Source: Corynebacterium ulceribovis DSM 45146 (GTDB lineage Bacteria; Actinomycetota; Actinomycetes; Mycobacteriales; Mycobacteriaceae). From it: a stretch of 64,000 nucleotides of DNA. Where the stretch lies: NCBI RefSeq assembly GCF_000372445.1, contig NZ_AQUY01000002.1, positions 461,561 through 525,560 on the forward strand. Reading direction: 5' to 3'. Positions within the stretch are counted from its first letter, which is position 1, and every line of letters starts with the position of its first letter. Shown piece after piece: positions 39,801 to 49,425 of this stretch. The notes under the pieces were generated by a model, which worked only from the letters and a program-made list of their open reading frames with translations, was not told the DNA's origin and did not search any database. The translations under genes were made by a program, and so were the position numbers.

Positions 39801-42800
39801 CTGTCACTAGTCGACGGCGTGGCAGTGTTCCCCGCGCAGGCGGGGATGAGCCCCAGATTGGCGCGGCGAGCTCCTCGGGGCTTGGGTGTTCCCCGCGCAG
39901 GCGGGGATGAGCCCTACTCCCGCTCGCTGGGGCCGCAGTCGGTCGGGTGTTCCCCGCGCAGGCGGGGATGAGCCCAGCAGCTGCTCGGTAATCCAGGATG
40001 CGACGAAGTGTTCCCCGCGCAGGCGGGGATGAGCCCCAGATTGGCGCGGCGAGCTCTTCGGGGCTCGGGTGTTCCCCGCGCAGGCGGGGATGAGCCCAGC
40101 AGCTGCTCGGTAATCCAGGATGCGACGAAGTGTTCCCCGCGCAGGCGGGGATGAGCCCCAGATTGGCGCGGCGAGCTCTTCGGGGCTCGGGTGTTCCCCG
40201 CGCAGGCGGGGATGAGCCCACGGCGCGTGCTTTAAACAGTGCGTGTTCTGCGTGTTCCCCGCGCAGGCGGGGATGAGCCGTGCACCCCACACAGAAACCA
40301 GTCCCACTACTGGTGTTCCCCGCGCAGGCGGGGATGAGCCGTGGGCTCGCGAAGTGGTGGAGCCTGCAGCGCAGTGTTCCCCGCGCAGGCGGGGATGAGC
40401 CGGAGTGCCAGGCGGTCAGCGGAGCGGATGCGGGGGTGTTCCCCGCGCAGGCGGGGATGAGCCCCAATTCCCGTTGCCCGAGGGAGCAAGAATTTTGTGT
40501 TCCCCGCGCAGGCGGGGATGAGCCCTCGTACCTAGAGCCGCTAACCCTCACGATTTCGTGTTCCCCGCGCAGGCGGGGATGAGCCGGCGCAGCGGCAGGT
40601 GACATCGGAACCATCCGCGTGTTCCCCGCGCAGGCGGGGATGAGCCCGGACTATTTGACTGGCTCTACCTTGTCTCAAGGTGTTCCCCGCGCAGGCGGGG
40701 ATGAGCCGTCCACAAAATCACCAGTCAGAGTGTCTGTGCGGTGTTCCCCGCGCAGGCGGGGATGAGCCCTGCGATTTATCCGCCTTCCCCTCCATCGAGG
40801 AGTGTTCCCCGCGCAGGCGGGGATGAGCCCGCCGCGTACCATTTGCCGTCGTCGGCTTTGAGGTGTTCCCCGCGCAGGCGGGGATGAGCCTTGTGGGCGA
40901 CGCAGCAGTCTGTGAACCGGCACGTGTTCCCCGCGCAGGCGGGGATGAGCCGCAGTGGGCAGAATACCCATTCCGTGAAACCTTGTGTTCCCCGCGCAGG
41001 CGGGGATGAGCCCAAACCGGACAACAGGTCGTAGATTGTGGCATCGTGTTCCCCGCGCAGGCGGGGATGAGCCCTGCTCGGCATCATCACCCATCTAGGG
41101 GCTCGTGTGTTCCCCGCGCAGGCGGGGATGAGCCGTGGTGGCGCAGGGAGTGAAAGTTGACATGGTCGTGTTCCCCGCGCAGGCGGGGATGAGCCGGAGC
41201 AAAAATGCTAGATGTCATTTTATTTTTGGTGTTCCCCGCGCAGGCGGGGATGAGCCGGAAGATGAGGACTAAGGAATGCCAAACAAGGCAGTGTTCCCCG
41301 CGCAGGCGGGGATGAGCCGCCGACGGCAGCAAGCCCGAAGCTCATGGAGCCGTGTTCCCCGCGCAGGCGGGGATGAGCCGCTGTAGTGTATGCGTGTGAC
41401 GAAGGTCATACTGTGTTCCCCGCGCAGGCGGGGATGAGCCCCTTCGCGCCCTGCGCGCCCGCTGTATGCGGCTGTGTTCCCCGCGCAGGCGGGGATGAGC
41501 CTCATGAAAATGCCTCCTCGGCGGTCTGGAAGGTGTGTTCCCCGCGCAGGCGGGGATGAGCCCCGGCTGCATTGAGCTGAGTTTGCATTACTTTTGTGTT
41601 CCCCGCGCAGGCGGGGATGAGCCCGTTCTCACCGACAAGCACCGCCTGCGACACCAGTGTTCCCCGCGCAGGCGGGGATGAGCCCCCCATCATGGACACC
41701 AGCTACAGAAGCCGCCTGGTGTTCCCCGCGCAGGCGGGGATGAGCCTTCCGTCGAATCTCGCTGCCCATGTCTTGATGAGTGTTCCCCGCGCAGGCGGGG
41801 ATGAGCCCCTCCGGAATATGCTTGCGGTCGCGCACCTCGCGTGTTCCCCGCGCAGGCGGGGATGAGCCGCGCTAGGGGAATTGGGGCCGGTGTATGTGTC
41901 TGTGTTCCCCGCGCAGGCGGGGATGAGCCCTGACATGAACCCCGAACCGGAAGGAACCCCCGGTGTTCCCCGCGCAGGCGGGGATGAGCCCGCCGCCATG
42001 GCGTCGATGACTCCAGACCAGATGTGTTCCCCGCGCAGGCGGGGATGAGCCCGGTCTGTGGAACGGCATGAAGGGCGCTTTTGAGTGTTCCCCGCGCAGG
42101 CGGGGATGAGCCCGTCATCACCGTCAGATCCATCTTCGTCTGCTGGTGTTCCCCGCGCAGGCGGGGATGAGCCGGGCGACGATAGCGCCGCCCAGAATGT
42201 TTTCCAGTGTTCCCCGCGCAGGCGGGGATGAGCCCCGTCCAGCACAAGCTGCGACAGTAATTGCCCAGTGTTCCCCGCGCAGGCGGGGATGAGCCCGGTC
42301 ATATGGTCGCTGGTGATGATGACCTTGCGTGTTCCCCGCGCAGGCGGGGATGAGCCCAATGCTTGCTGCCAACGCTGCTCTTCACGGCCGTGTTCCCCGC
42401 GCAGGCGGGGATGAGCCGCTGCGCCATAATCTGCGCCGCATCAACCTGGTGTGTTCCCCGCGCAGGCGGGGATGAGCCCCGTTTTAGTCACCCCGCGCCA
42501 CACATCATCTGGTGTTCCCCGCGCAGGCGGGGATGAGCCGACATGCGGGAAGTCGAGTTTGTCCGTCTACGGGTGTTCCCCGCGCAGGCGGGGATGAGCC
42601 AGCATCCGAAGGGCGAGGAGCTTTCGCGCGTGCGAGTGTTCCCCGCGCAGGCGGGGATGAGCCCTCGAACCCGAACAGCTAGACAAGATGATTGCCGTGT
42701 TCCCCGCGCAGGCGGGGATGAGCCGGCACCACATGTTCAGCGTCATCGAACTGCCCCGTGTTCCCCGCGCAGGCGGGGATGAGCCCTTGGCGAAGTTCCT

Positions 42801-42908
42801 GGGCGTTTCCGAGGGTGAGTGTTCCCCGCGCAGGCGGGGACGAGCCCCACCGGCAACCCGAACACTCACCCTTGAAAGGAGTGTTCCCCGCGTAGGCGGG
42901 GATGAGCC
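36824..42908 (+). CRISPR. type I-E CRISPR array, 100 repeats and 99 spacers
   Basis: The 28-base repeat GTGTTCCCCGCGCAGGCGGG + GATGAGCC contains the palindromic stem CCCCGC/GCGGGG and recurs every 61 bases. Counting repeat starts by hand gives 100 repeats and 99 spacers, nearly all 33 bases long (32 if the first base is counted with the repeat). Exceptions are spacer 13 with 42 bases, one with 35, and seven with 34. The last two repeats carry single changes (GGGACGAGCC at 42819-42846; CGTAGG at 42881-42908), marking the old end. Crucial bases in all other repeats look uniform, which fits an active array of one orientation. Confidence 0.98.
39947..40190 (+). repeat. tandem duplication of two repeat-spacer units in the array
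   Basis: Bases 39947-40068 and 40069-40190 are identical, so two repeat-spacer units (122 bases) occur twice in a row. A variant of one of these spacers, differing at 2 of 33 bases, sits at 39853-39885 just upstream. Confidence 0.95.
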
Positions 42909-43194
42909 CGATGTCCCATTGCTCCAAGGTTGCCCGCCCACTATTCTTTTGCGATCCCGAGAATCCGTCGTTTTGCGGCCTCGATTTGATTCTCAATATG
43001 CAGCTACGTAGGGGTGGTAGCTGCACTATTCACGCCCATTCGGTTCAGCGCTTCGCCTAGGTCTAGGAAGCACGAGATCGCCTGCGCGCAGCTAAGAAAA
43101 TTACCGTCAATTTGCTCGCCACACACCCAACAGCCAAAGCTTCACCTCAGCTGCAAAATAAGCATTTTCGAACACACCTGCTAAACTCGCACCT
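42909..43194. other. gap between CRISPR array and dinB
   Basis: No gene is seen. TAAACT (43182-43187) ends 7 bases before the dinB ATG and fits a -10 box giving a leaderless mRNA. TCGAACA at about 43168-43174 resembles one half of an actinobacterial LexA site, but the second half is missing. Confidence 0.4.
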
Positions 43195-44619
43195 ATGCAG
43201 CGCTGGGTTCTTCATATCGACATGGACGCCTTCTTCGCGTCCGTCGAACAGCTCACCCGGCCCACCCTCCGCGGTCGCCCCGTCCTCGTCGGCGGCACCA
43301 CCGGCCGCGGCGTCGTTGCCGGCGCCTCCTATGAAGCCCGCGTCTTCGGCTGCCATTCCGCTCAACCAATGTCGCAGGCCAAAGCGCTGCTGCCATGGAA
43401 CGGGGTCGTAGTCGCCGGACGTCACCGCGTCTACCGCGCCGCCTCCCGTCGCGTCTTCGCGCACATCCGCGCCCGCGTCCCCGTCATCGAACAGCTCTCC
43501 ATCGACGAAGCGTTCATGGAACCGGAAGAACTCCGCGGCGCCACCCCCGATGACGTCACCGCCTGGGCGAACACTCTCCGCGCCGAAATCCGCGACCAAT
43601 TCGGCCTACCATCATCCATCGGCGCCGGCAGCGGTAAACAATTCGCCAAAATCGCCTCCGGCCTGGCCAAACCCGACGGCACCCACGTCATCCCGCACGA
43701 AGACCAACAAGCCATGCTCGGCCCGCTGCCGGTCCGCGAACTGTGGGGCATCGGCCCGGTCTCCGGCACCCGCCTGAAAGCGATGGGCGTCGACACCATC
43801 GCCGATTTCGCCGCCATGGACCCGCGCGATGTGGAAGTCGCCCTCGGCCGCACCATCGGCCCGACCCTGCAAGCCCTCGCCCAGGGCCACGACGACCGCC
43901 CGGTGCACGAGCGCGCCGAACGCAAACAAATCAGCGCCGAACACACCTACCCCGAAGACCTCACCGACTCCGCGCAGGTCACCGCCGCAGTTCGCCGCGC
44001 CGCCGCCGAGGCGCACCGCCGATTGCTTAGCGACGGAAGGGCCGCCCGCACCACCACCGTCAAAGTGAAAATGGCGGACTTCCGGCAAATCACACGCTCG
44101 GCAACCCTGTCCTACGCCACCGACGATTTTGATGTCCTGCTGGCCACGGCGCGCCGCGTCACACCTAGCTATCGCGACACTGGCCCCGTCCGCCTTATCG
44201 GAGTCGGATTCTCTGGGCTGGAAGAAGCCCGCCAAGGCGCCATGTTCCCCGACTTGGAATTAGCCAGCTTGCACATTAATTCCGCTGCTACCGAGCTGGA
44301 TGAAGATATTGAAACTGGGGTGCTCAACGCTCCCGTCACTAAGCCCGGCGATGCTGCGCCGGACACCGCTGACGCCCTGCCGACGGCGCGTAAACGCCGC
44401 GGGGCGGGGGAGTGGCGCCAAACCCAAGACGTTGTCCATCCGGAATTCGGGCACGGCTGGATCCAGGGCGCTGGACACGGCGTGGTGTCGGTGCGGTTTG
44501 AGACCCGCAGCACCGGGCCAGGCCGCACCCGCACTTTTGATGTTGACGACCCGCAGCTTCAGCCCGGTGACCCACTCGACAGCCTCGACTGGGACCTCAC
44601 TGACGAAGAACGCGGCTAA
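43195..44619 (+). CDS. dinB: DNA polymerase IV (Y family)
   Basis: DinB is a translesion DNA polymerase. The 474-residue protein has the Y-family motifs HIDMDAFFASVEQ near the start with the metal Asp and the steric-gate region, then SIDEAFME near residue 101, the HhH region GIGPVSGTRLKAMG and the little-finger domain. Beyond about residue 370 there is an extra C-terminal region with TQDVVHPEFGHGWIQGAGHGVVSVRFE, seen in actinobacterial homologues. It carries no visible beta-clamp motif at the extreme end. The start appears leaderless. Confidence 0.93.
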   Translation: MQRWVLHIDMDAFFASVEQLTRPTLRGRPVLVGGTTGRGVVAGASYEARVFGCHSAQPMSQAKALLPWNGVVVAGRHRVYRAASRRVFAHIRARVPVIEQLSIDEAFMEPEELRGATPDDVTAWANTLRAEIRDQFGLPSSIGAGSGKQFAKIASGLAKPDGTHVIPHEDQQAMLGPLPVRELWGIGPVSGTRLKAMGVDTIADFAAMDPRDVEVALGRTIGPTLQALAQGHDDRPVHERAERKQISAEHTYPEDLTDSAQVTAAVRRAAAEAHRRLLSDGRAARTTTVKVKMADFRQITRSATLSYATDDFDVLLATARRVTPSYRDTGPVRLIGVGFSGLEEARQGAMFPDLELASLHINSAATELDEDIETGVLNAPVTKPGDAAPDTADALPTARKRRGAGEWRQTQDVVHPEFGHGWIQGAGHGVVSVRFETRSTGPGRTRTFDVDDPQLQPGDPLDSLDWDLTDEERG

Positions 44620-44629
44620 ACCAGCTCAG

Positions 44630-45595
44630 CTAGAACAGCTCCGTCAGCGGTGTGCCGGTCGCAATCGACGCGGCCAACACCATTCGTGCCTGTGGGGCGC
44701 GCAGATCCTGCGACAACACCGCCCCCTTGCGCAGCAAAATACCGCCGCCACCAGCACCACCATAAGCGCTGCTCGTTGGGCCAAATGGCACCCGGGTCGA
44801 CACGACAATCGGCACACCAGCATCCAGCGCCCGCTCCACCGCGTCGGCCATGGCGATGCCAACGTTGCCGGAGCCCATTGCCTCAATCACCACGCCCTGC
44901 GCGCCCGCAGCAATCGCCGCATCCAGCGCGCCGCCATCAGCGCCCGGGTAGGCAGTAATAATGTCCACCCGCGTGCCCGCCAAGGACGCACCCGCGAGCG
45001 GCCGCACCGCTGACCGCCGCGGCGCAGCCACCGTCGACCCGAAGGCCTTCTCCGCCTCCGTATGGGTTTTCACCACCCCGCGCGCCGGCAGCACCTCGTG
45101 GCCAAAGACCACCAGCGGCCCAGCGCCGCGCGCCGACTCATCCATCGCCACCAGCAGCGCTTCGAAAATATTCTCCGGACCATCGGCCTGCGGGTGGTCA
45201 GAGGCATGAATCGCGCCGGTCAGAATCACTGGCCGCTCATCATCGACCGCCAAGTCCAGCGCCATTGCGGTTTCCTCCAGCGCGTCGGTGCCGTGGGTGA
45301 TCAGCACTCCGTCGACCTTCGGGTCGGCCAATGCGTCATGAAGCGCCGATAAAATGAGGTCAATATCACTAAAGGTCAATGAGGAACTATCCAGCAGCGC
45401 AATATCGCGCACATCGACGGACAGTGAACCGGGTGCGAAGCGGGAAACAACCGGGTCAACCAACATGCGTCCGGTGAGGTTAGGCACCAAATGACCATCC
45501 GCGTCGGTGGTGCAGGCGATGGTGCCGCCGGTGGTCAAAACCACAAAATGTGCTGCCGAAGTAGCCGGTGGGGAAGCGCTCTCAGATGCGAACAT
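44630..45595 (-). CDS. ansA: L-asparaginase
   Basis: The enzyme hydrolyses L-asparagine to aspartate and ammonia. The 321-residue protein has the two catalytic threonine motifs: VLTTGGTIAC near residue 20-28 and ITHGTDALEETA near residue 100-111, the latter with the Thr-Asp of the active site. No clear signal peptide is seen, so it is probably cytoplasmic. TACGCT lies 7 bases before the ATG on the minus strand, a leaderless arrangement. It converges with dinB and diverges from the lipoprotein gene at 45674. Confidence 0.92.
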   Translation of the reverse strand: MFASESASPPATSAAHFVVLTTGGTIACTTDADGHLVPNLTGRMLVDPVVSRFAPGSLSVDVRDIALLDSSSLTFSDIDLILSALHDALADPKVDGVLITHGTDALEETAMALDLAVDDERPVILTGAIHASDHPQADGPENIFEALLVAMDESARGAGPLVVFGHEVLPARGVVKTHTEAEKAFGSTVAAPRRSAVRPLAGASLAGTRVDIITAYPGADGGALDAAIAAGAQGVVIEAMGSGNVGIAMADAVERALDAGVPIVVSTRVPFGPTSSAYGGAGGGGILLRKGAVLSQDLRAPQARMVLAASIATGTPLTELF

Positions 45596-45673
45596 GGCTA
45601 CCAGCGTAATTCAAGCCACCATGGAAACCGTGTAGCATTTATCAGGTAGAAATCCATGCGAGGGAGAAGATTA

Positions 45674-46282
45674 GTGAAGCTCACCCGGACCATCGCTGCT
45701 GGCGCATTTGCTGCCGCACTGACCATGACCCTGACTGCCTGCGGCAGCGACGACGCCGACACCACCGGCGGCCAGAGCAGCAGTAGCTCCACCACCAGCA
45801 CGTCCCAGGCAGCACAACTGCCGACCGCCGCTGACCTGAACGCCATCCTGGCAACCGCCGTCGACCCAGCGGCCTCCAAGGAAGAAAAGGTCAAAACCGT
45901 TGAAGGTGGGGAACAAGCCCCAGAGCTTTTTGACGTTTTGGCTAAGTCGAAAGCAGAATCCGGCGCGGAATTTGAGGTCGTCAACCCAGTTCTGCCTGGC
46001 TACGAGCCAGATTCTGTTCTAGCGACCGTCAAGTTCAACCTGCCAGACGGCACTGAGCAGCTCTTCGACGACGTGAAGTTCGTTAACGAAGGTGGCGACT
46101 GGAAACTGTCCCAGCTCTTCGCCTGCACCTTGGTCAGCAATGTGGCACCAGCGGAACTGCCAAAGTCCTGTGAAGCAGTGGGCGTGACCCCAGCTCCAGC
46201 ACCGGGCGGCGAAGCGCCAGCACCAGCACCGGCTCCGGGCGGCGCTGAAGCACCAGCTCCAGCCCCAGCACCGGCTGGCTAA
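45674..46282 (+). CDS. lipoprotein with MTB12-like domain
   Basis: The protein of 202 residues starts at GTG 45674, supported by GAGGGAGAAG just before it; an ATG at 45656 has no such site. A basic n-region, a hydrophobic stretch and the lipobox LTAC at about residues 21-24 mark a lipoprotein, followed by a Ser/Thr-rich linker. The domain from LPTAADLNAILATAVDP to the FACTLVSN region resembles the low-molecular-weight antigen MTB12/CFP-2 family of mycobacteria. The last 35 residues are a Pro/Ala/Gly-rich tail. Function is unknown. Confidence 0.75.
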   Translation: MKLTRTIAAGAFAAALTMTLTACGSDDADTTGGQSSSSSTTSTSQAAQLPTAADLNAILATAVDPAASKEEKVKTVEGGEQAPELFDVLAKSKAESGAEFEVVNPVLPGYEPDSVLATVKFNLPDGTEQLFDDVKFVNEGGDWKLSQLFACTLVSNVAPAELPKSCEAVGVTPAPAPGGEAPAPAPAPGGAEAPAPAPAPAG

Positions 46283-46298
46283 ACCCAGCTAGCTCCGG

Positions 46299-47195
46299 CT
46301 AGCCCCACCGAATGGCGCGGTGAGTGTGCTGCTCAACAGCAGTATCACTCTTATCCGCGCCATATTTGATCGTCGTCACATAATCCAACGCGCCGCTCGT
46401 CGGCAGCGGCTGCGACAAATCCACTGACAACGTACCCAGCTGCACCTGCGTCTTAGTCGACTGCACCTTCAACTGGCCCGGAGTAGCCGCACCTTCATCG
46501 GCACCAAAATCCAATGCCTGCTGTGACGGGGTCTGCTCAACCGCCACATCCAAATCCAGCTTGTCGCCATCTCGGCCAGCCAAGGTGTACGTCAACTTCT
46601 GCAGGACTGGGGTGCCACCATCAACACGGTTTTCCACCGTCCACTTCGCCCCGACACCAACCGGTTCATCTGGGAAAATCACCGGGGTCTGCAACACCAA
46701 CAACAGTGCCCGCTCCACCGACGCGCGTGCCGTTTCCGACGCTATTGTTGGCGCCGCGAAATCGGTTTCCACCGCTCGGCCCTGGCTATCGGCAGGCACC
46801 GTCACCAGGAAACCTTCCGCCGTTTCAATATCGGACTGCAACTCCGACACCGAACCAGAAGGCTTACCCAACTCGTAATGGCGCTGCTCATCGTCAATGG
46901 TGGCGGTCAGCGGCAACGTCATCGTGTTATCTTCCGGCGCGCTGTCTTGCCCCGGCGCGGTCTGCGCGAAACCCTGCGTCACCGTCAACGTGGCAGCCTG
47001 CTGGATGTCGTCGCTGAGGGAATATCGCAGTTCCTGCCGGTCACCAGTGCCTGGATCCACTACTCGAACCGCTGGGCCTTCCAAGGACACAGTCGCAGGT
47101 TCTTCCACACTGGCGCCGCCTACGGAGCAACCAGTCAGGGCCAAAGATGCCGCGAACACAGCTGCGGCAAGGGAACGAAGTTGACGAATCATCAC
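46299..47195 (-). CDS. putative lipoprotein, unknown family
   Basis: The protein has 298 residues. It starts MMIRQLRSLAAAVFAASL and has a lipobox LTGC at about residue 20-23, so it is probably lipid-anchored on the outer face of the membrane. The mature part is rich in beta-strand-like stretches, with GVGAKWTVENRVDGGTPV in the middle, which resembles a DUF6263-type protein; that link is tentative. It is divergent from lspA, the very signal peptidase that would process it. Confidence 0.65.
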   Translation of the reverse strand: MMIRQLRSLAAAVFAASLALTGCSVGGASVEEPATVSLEGPAVRVVDPGTGDRQELRYSLSDDIQQAATLTVTQGFAQTAPGQDSAPEDNTMTLPLTATIDDEQRHYELGKPSGSVSELQSDIETAEGFLVTVPADSQGRAVETDFAAPTIASETARASVERALLLVLQTPVIFPDEPVGVGAKWTVENRVDGGTPVLQKLTYTLAGRDGDKLDLDVAVEQTPSQQALDFGADEGAATPGQLKVQSTKTQVQLGTLSVDLSQPLPTSGALDYVTTIKYGADKSDTAVEQHTHRAIRWG

Positions 47196-47255
47196 GCCTT
47201 TAGGCTACCTGGCTGGAAACCGCAGGCCACGATCGACAATGATGGACATGTGACT

Positions 47256-47795
47256 ATGCCCCCAACCGCAACCCCCAACCGCCGGAAATCGAAGGCCGGC
47301 CTTCTGGCGCTGATTGCCATCGCCACCATTGTCATTGACCAAATCAGCAAAATCACTGCCATCAATGCACTCGACTCCGGACGAGTCATCGACGTCCTCG
47401 GCAGCTGGCTGACCTTCCGACTGGTGCGCAACCCGGGCGCCGCTTTCTCCATGGGCGTGGACGTCACCTGGTTGTTCACCACCATCCAACTGGTGTTTGT
47501 GCTCGGTGTTGTGGCGTACACCTTCTGGGCGCGCAAAGTGACTGACACCGTCACCGCAGTGTCCCTTGGATTGCTGGCCGGGGGAGCAGCCGGCAACCTC
47601 ACCGACCGCCTGCTGCGCGAGCCAGGTTTCTACCATGGCCATGTCATTGACTTCATTGCGGTGGATGGTTTCGCCATTTTCAATCTCGCGGACTGCGCCA
47701 TCAGCGTTGGTGTGGCCATTTTGGCGGCATGGATTATCTTCGGCCCACAGGAAGCCCCACAGTCCACTCCGCAGGAGGTCGATGCTGATGCGTGA
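47256..47795 (+). CDS. lspA: lipoprotein signal peptidase (signal peptidase II)
   Basis: LspA cleaves prolipoproteins before the lipidated Cys. From ATG 47256 the protein has 179 residues with four membrane helices and the catalytic-site motifs [21 protein letters not shown] and [10 protein letters not shown], with the two aspartates in the latter two. A GTG at 47250 is an alternative start two codons upstream. The 3' end overlaps the pseudouridine synthase gene by 8 bases, as in many actinobacteria. Confidence 0.95.
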   Translation: MPPTATPNRRKSKAGLLALIAIATIVIDQISKITAINALDSGRVIDVLGSWLTFRLVRNPGAAFSMGVDVTWLFTTIQLVFVLGVVAYTFWARKVTDTVTAVSLGLLAGGAAGNLTDRLLREPGFYHGHVIDFIAVDGFAIFNLADCAISVGVAILAAWIIFGPQEAPQSTPQEVDADA

Positions 47796-48717
47796 GTCTC
47801 GCGTGTTGCACGTTCCCCCAGGACTGGTAGGCATGCGAGTGGACGCTGGCGTCGCTAAGCTCACTGGCTTGTCCCGCACCATCGTCGCGGACCTTGCCGC
47901 CGCCGGGGACATCACTATTGACGGGCGGACTGTCGGCAAATCCGAACGCCTCACCGATGGCGCATGGCTGGAAGTGCTGCTGCCAGAACCGGACCGGCCG
48001 CTGGAGCCAGTGGTCGAAGAGGTCGAAGGCATGGACATTTTGTACTCCGACCAGGACATCATTGTGGTGAATAAACCGGTGGGTGTCGCCGCGCACCCAA
48101 CTGTGGGGTGGGAAGGGCCGTCGGTGGTAGGCGGATTGGCTGCCGCAGGTTTCCGCATTTCGACTTCCGGGCCGCCGGAACGCAAAGGGATTGTGCAGCG
48201 CCTGGATGTCGGAACTTCCGGGGCGATGGTGGTGGCAGCTTCCGAACGTGCCTACACCATTTTGAAGCAGGCTTTCCGCGACCGGGAAGTGGAGAAAACC
48301 TACCACGCGCTGGTGCAAGGCCACCCGGATCCGCTGCAGGGGACGATTGAAGCGCCGATTGGTCGGCACCCGTCGGCTGGGTGGCGGTTCGCGGTGACGT
48401 CCGACGGTAAACCCGCCGTCACTCACTATGAAACGCTGGAGGCTTTCGCCCCCGCCACGCTGATTAAAGTGCGCCTGGAAACCGGCCGCACGCACCAGAT
48501 TCGCGTGCACTTCAGTTCGCTGAACCATCCGTGCGTTGGCGACCCGATGTACGGTTCGGACCCAGAGTTAGGCAAGCGCCTGGGGCTGAATCGGCAGTGG
48601 CTGCATGCGGTTGGCGTGGGTTTTACGCACCCAGCTGATGGCCGCTGGTTCACTATTGAAAGTCCGTACCCGAAGGACCTGCAGCACGCGTTGGACGTGC
48701 TGCGCGCACACCACTAG
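47788..48717 (+). CDS. RluD-type 23S rRNA pseudouridine synthase
   Basis: The 309-residue enzyme carries an N-terminal S4 RNA-binding domain ([21 protein letters not shown] and [12 protein letters not shown]) and the catalytic domain with [17 protein letters not shown], containing the active Asp, and later [12 protein letters not shown]. It belongs to the RluA/RluD group that modifies the large rRNA. I chose ATG 47788 because AGGAGG lies 9 bases before it; ATG 47782 would be too close. The pairing with lspA is a common order. Confidence 0.9.
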   Translation: MRESRVLHVPPGLVGMRVDAGVAKLTGLSRTIVADLAAAGDITIDGRTVGKSERLTDGAWLEVLLPEPDRPLEPVVEEVEGMDILYSDQDIIVVNKPVGVAAHPTVGWEGPSVVGGLAAAGFRISTSGPPERKGIVQRLDVGTSGAMVVAASERAYTILKQAFRDREVEKTYHALVQGHPDPLQGTIEAPIGRHPSAGWRFAVTSDGKPAVTHYETLEAFAPATLIKVRLETGRTHQIRVHFSSLNHPCVGDPMYGSDPELGKRLGLNRQWLHAVGVGFTHPADGRWFTIESPYPKDLQHALDVLRAHH

Positions 48718-48753
48718 TTACCCTCCCCGAGCAGATAGGCACCCTGGCACACC

Positions 48754-49407
48754 ATGAGCTCTAAACGCGTCGAACGTTCCCGCAGCTCCCGGCACCGCGC
48801 CGCCGACACCACCCGCCGCGACGGCATCCACCCAGGTTTCGCCATCGCCTCGCTGCTGTGCGTAGTCGCGCTCATCGCTGTGGTGTTTGCGCTGTCTGGC
48901 TCCGACCGGATGGCCAAACCCATGGCCATCAATGGGGATCAGTTAGGTCCAGATTTCGACGAAAACCTCGGTGCGTACGCCCTGCGCGCAAAAGAAACGC
49001 TTGATGACGCACAGGTCAACCATCCTGAGCAGCAACGCTGGGCGCTCGTCAGTTTCACCCCACCCGCCAGCATTGATACCGCTGCCGCCGCCGTCAGCGA
49101 CATTGACGGGCTCCGCGTCGCGCAAGTATTGATGGGCCCAGCTGCCGCAGTTGGCGTGCCCGAACCTACCGGTTCGGAAAGCCGCGCGGATGTCTTCACA
49201 CGGGTTCGTGAACTCACCGGACCGATGGCCGGGTTCGAACCGAACTCGCCAGAACTCGACTTCACCGGACTGGTGGTCTACGGCAATGCGGACCAGCTGG
49301 TGCAGATTGCCGAGCGCAAAGAAATCTTCGCCGTCGAAGCCCTGCCTACCGATGCGCGCGCCGGGCATTTCGGGGTGCAGCCGCTGGTTGACCCAGAAGA
49401 GCGGTAA
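48754..49407 (+). CDS. conserved membrane protein, unknown function
   Basis: The 217-residue protein has a basic N-terminus (MSSKRVERSRSSRHR), one membrane segment at about residue 29-48 and an extracytoplasmic domain rich in Ala, Asp and Glu. Repeated themes are VSFTPPASIDTAAAAVSDIDGLRV and LDFTGLVVYGNADQLVQIAERKEIFAVEALP, which look like one folded domain with strands and helices. No known family is recognised. It lies between the pseudouridine synthase and rarD on the same strand. Confidence 0.65.
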   Translation: MSSKRVERSRSSRHRAADTTRRDGIHPGFAIASLLCVVALIAVVFALSGSDRMAKPMAINGDQLGPDFDENLGAYALRAKETLDDAQVNHPEQQRWALVSFTPPASIDTAAAAVSDIDGLRVAQVLMGPAAAVGVPEPTGSESRADVFTRVRELTGPMAGFEPNSPELDFTGLVVYGNADQLVQIAERKEIFAVEALPTDARAGHFGVQPLVDPEER

Positions 49408-49425
49408 CAGCGTTAGGGTAGAGCA

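Noticed and set aside
36824..42908. Long open frames across the array with repeated SSPPARGT, LIPACAGNT and HPRLRGEH
   Set aside because: They are translations of the CRISPR repeat in different frames; the periodic pattern has a 61-base unit and no coding signal.
43166..43190. LexA (SOS) box in front of dinB
   Set aside because: Only a TCGAACA half-site is present; the matching second half is missing, so SOS control is not supported.
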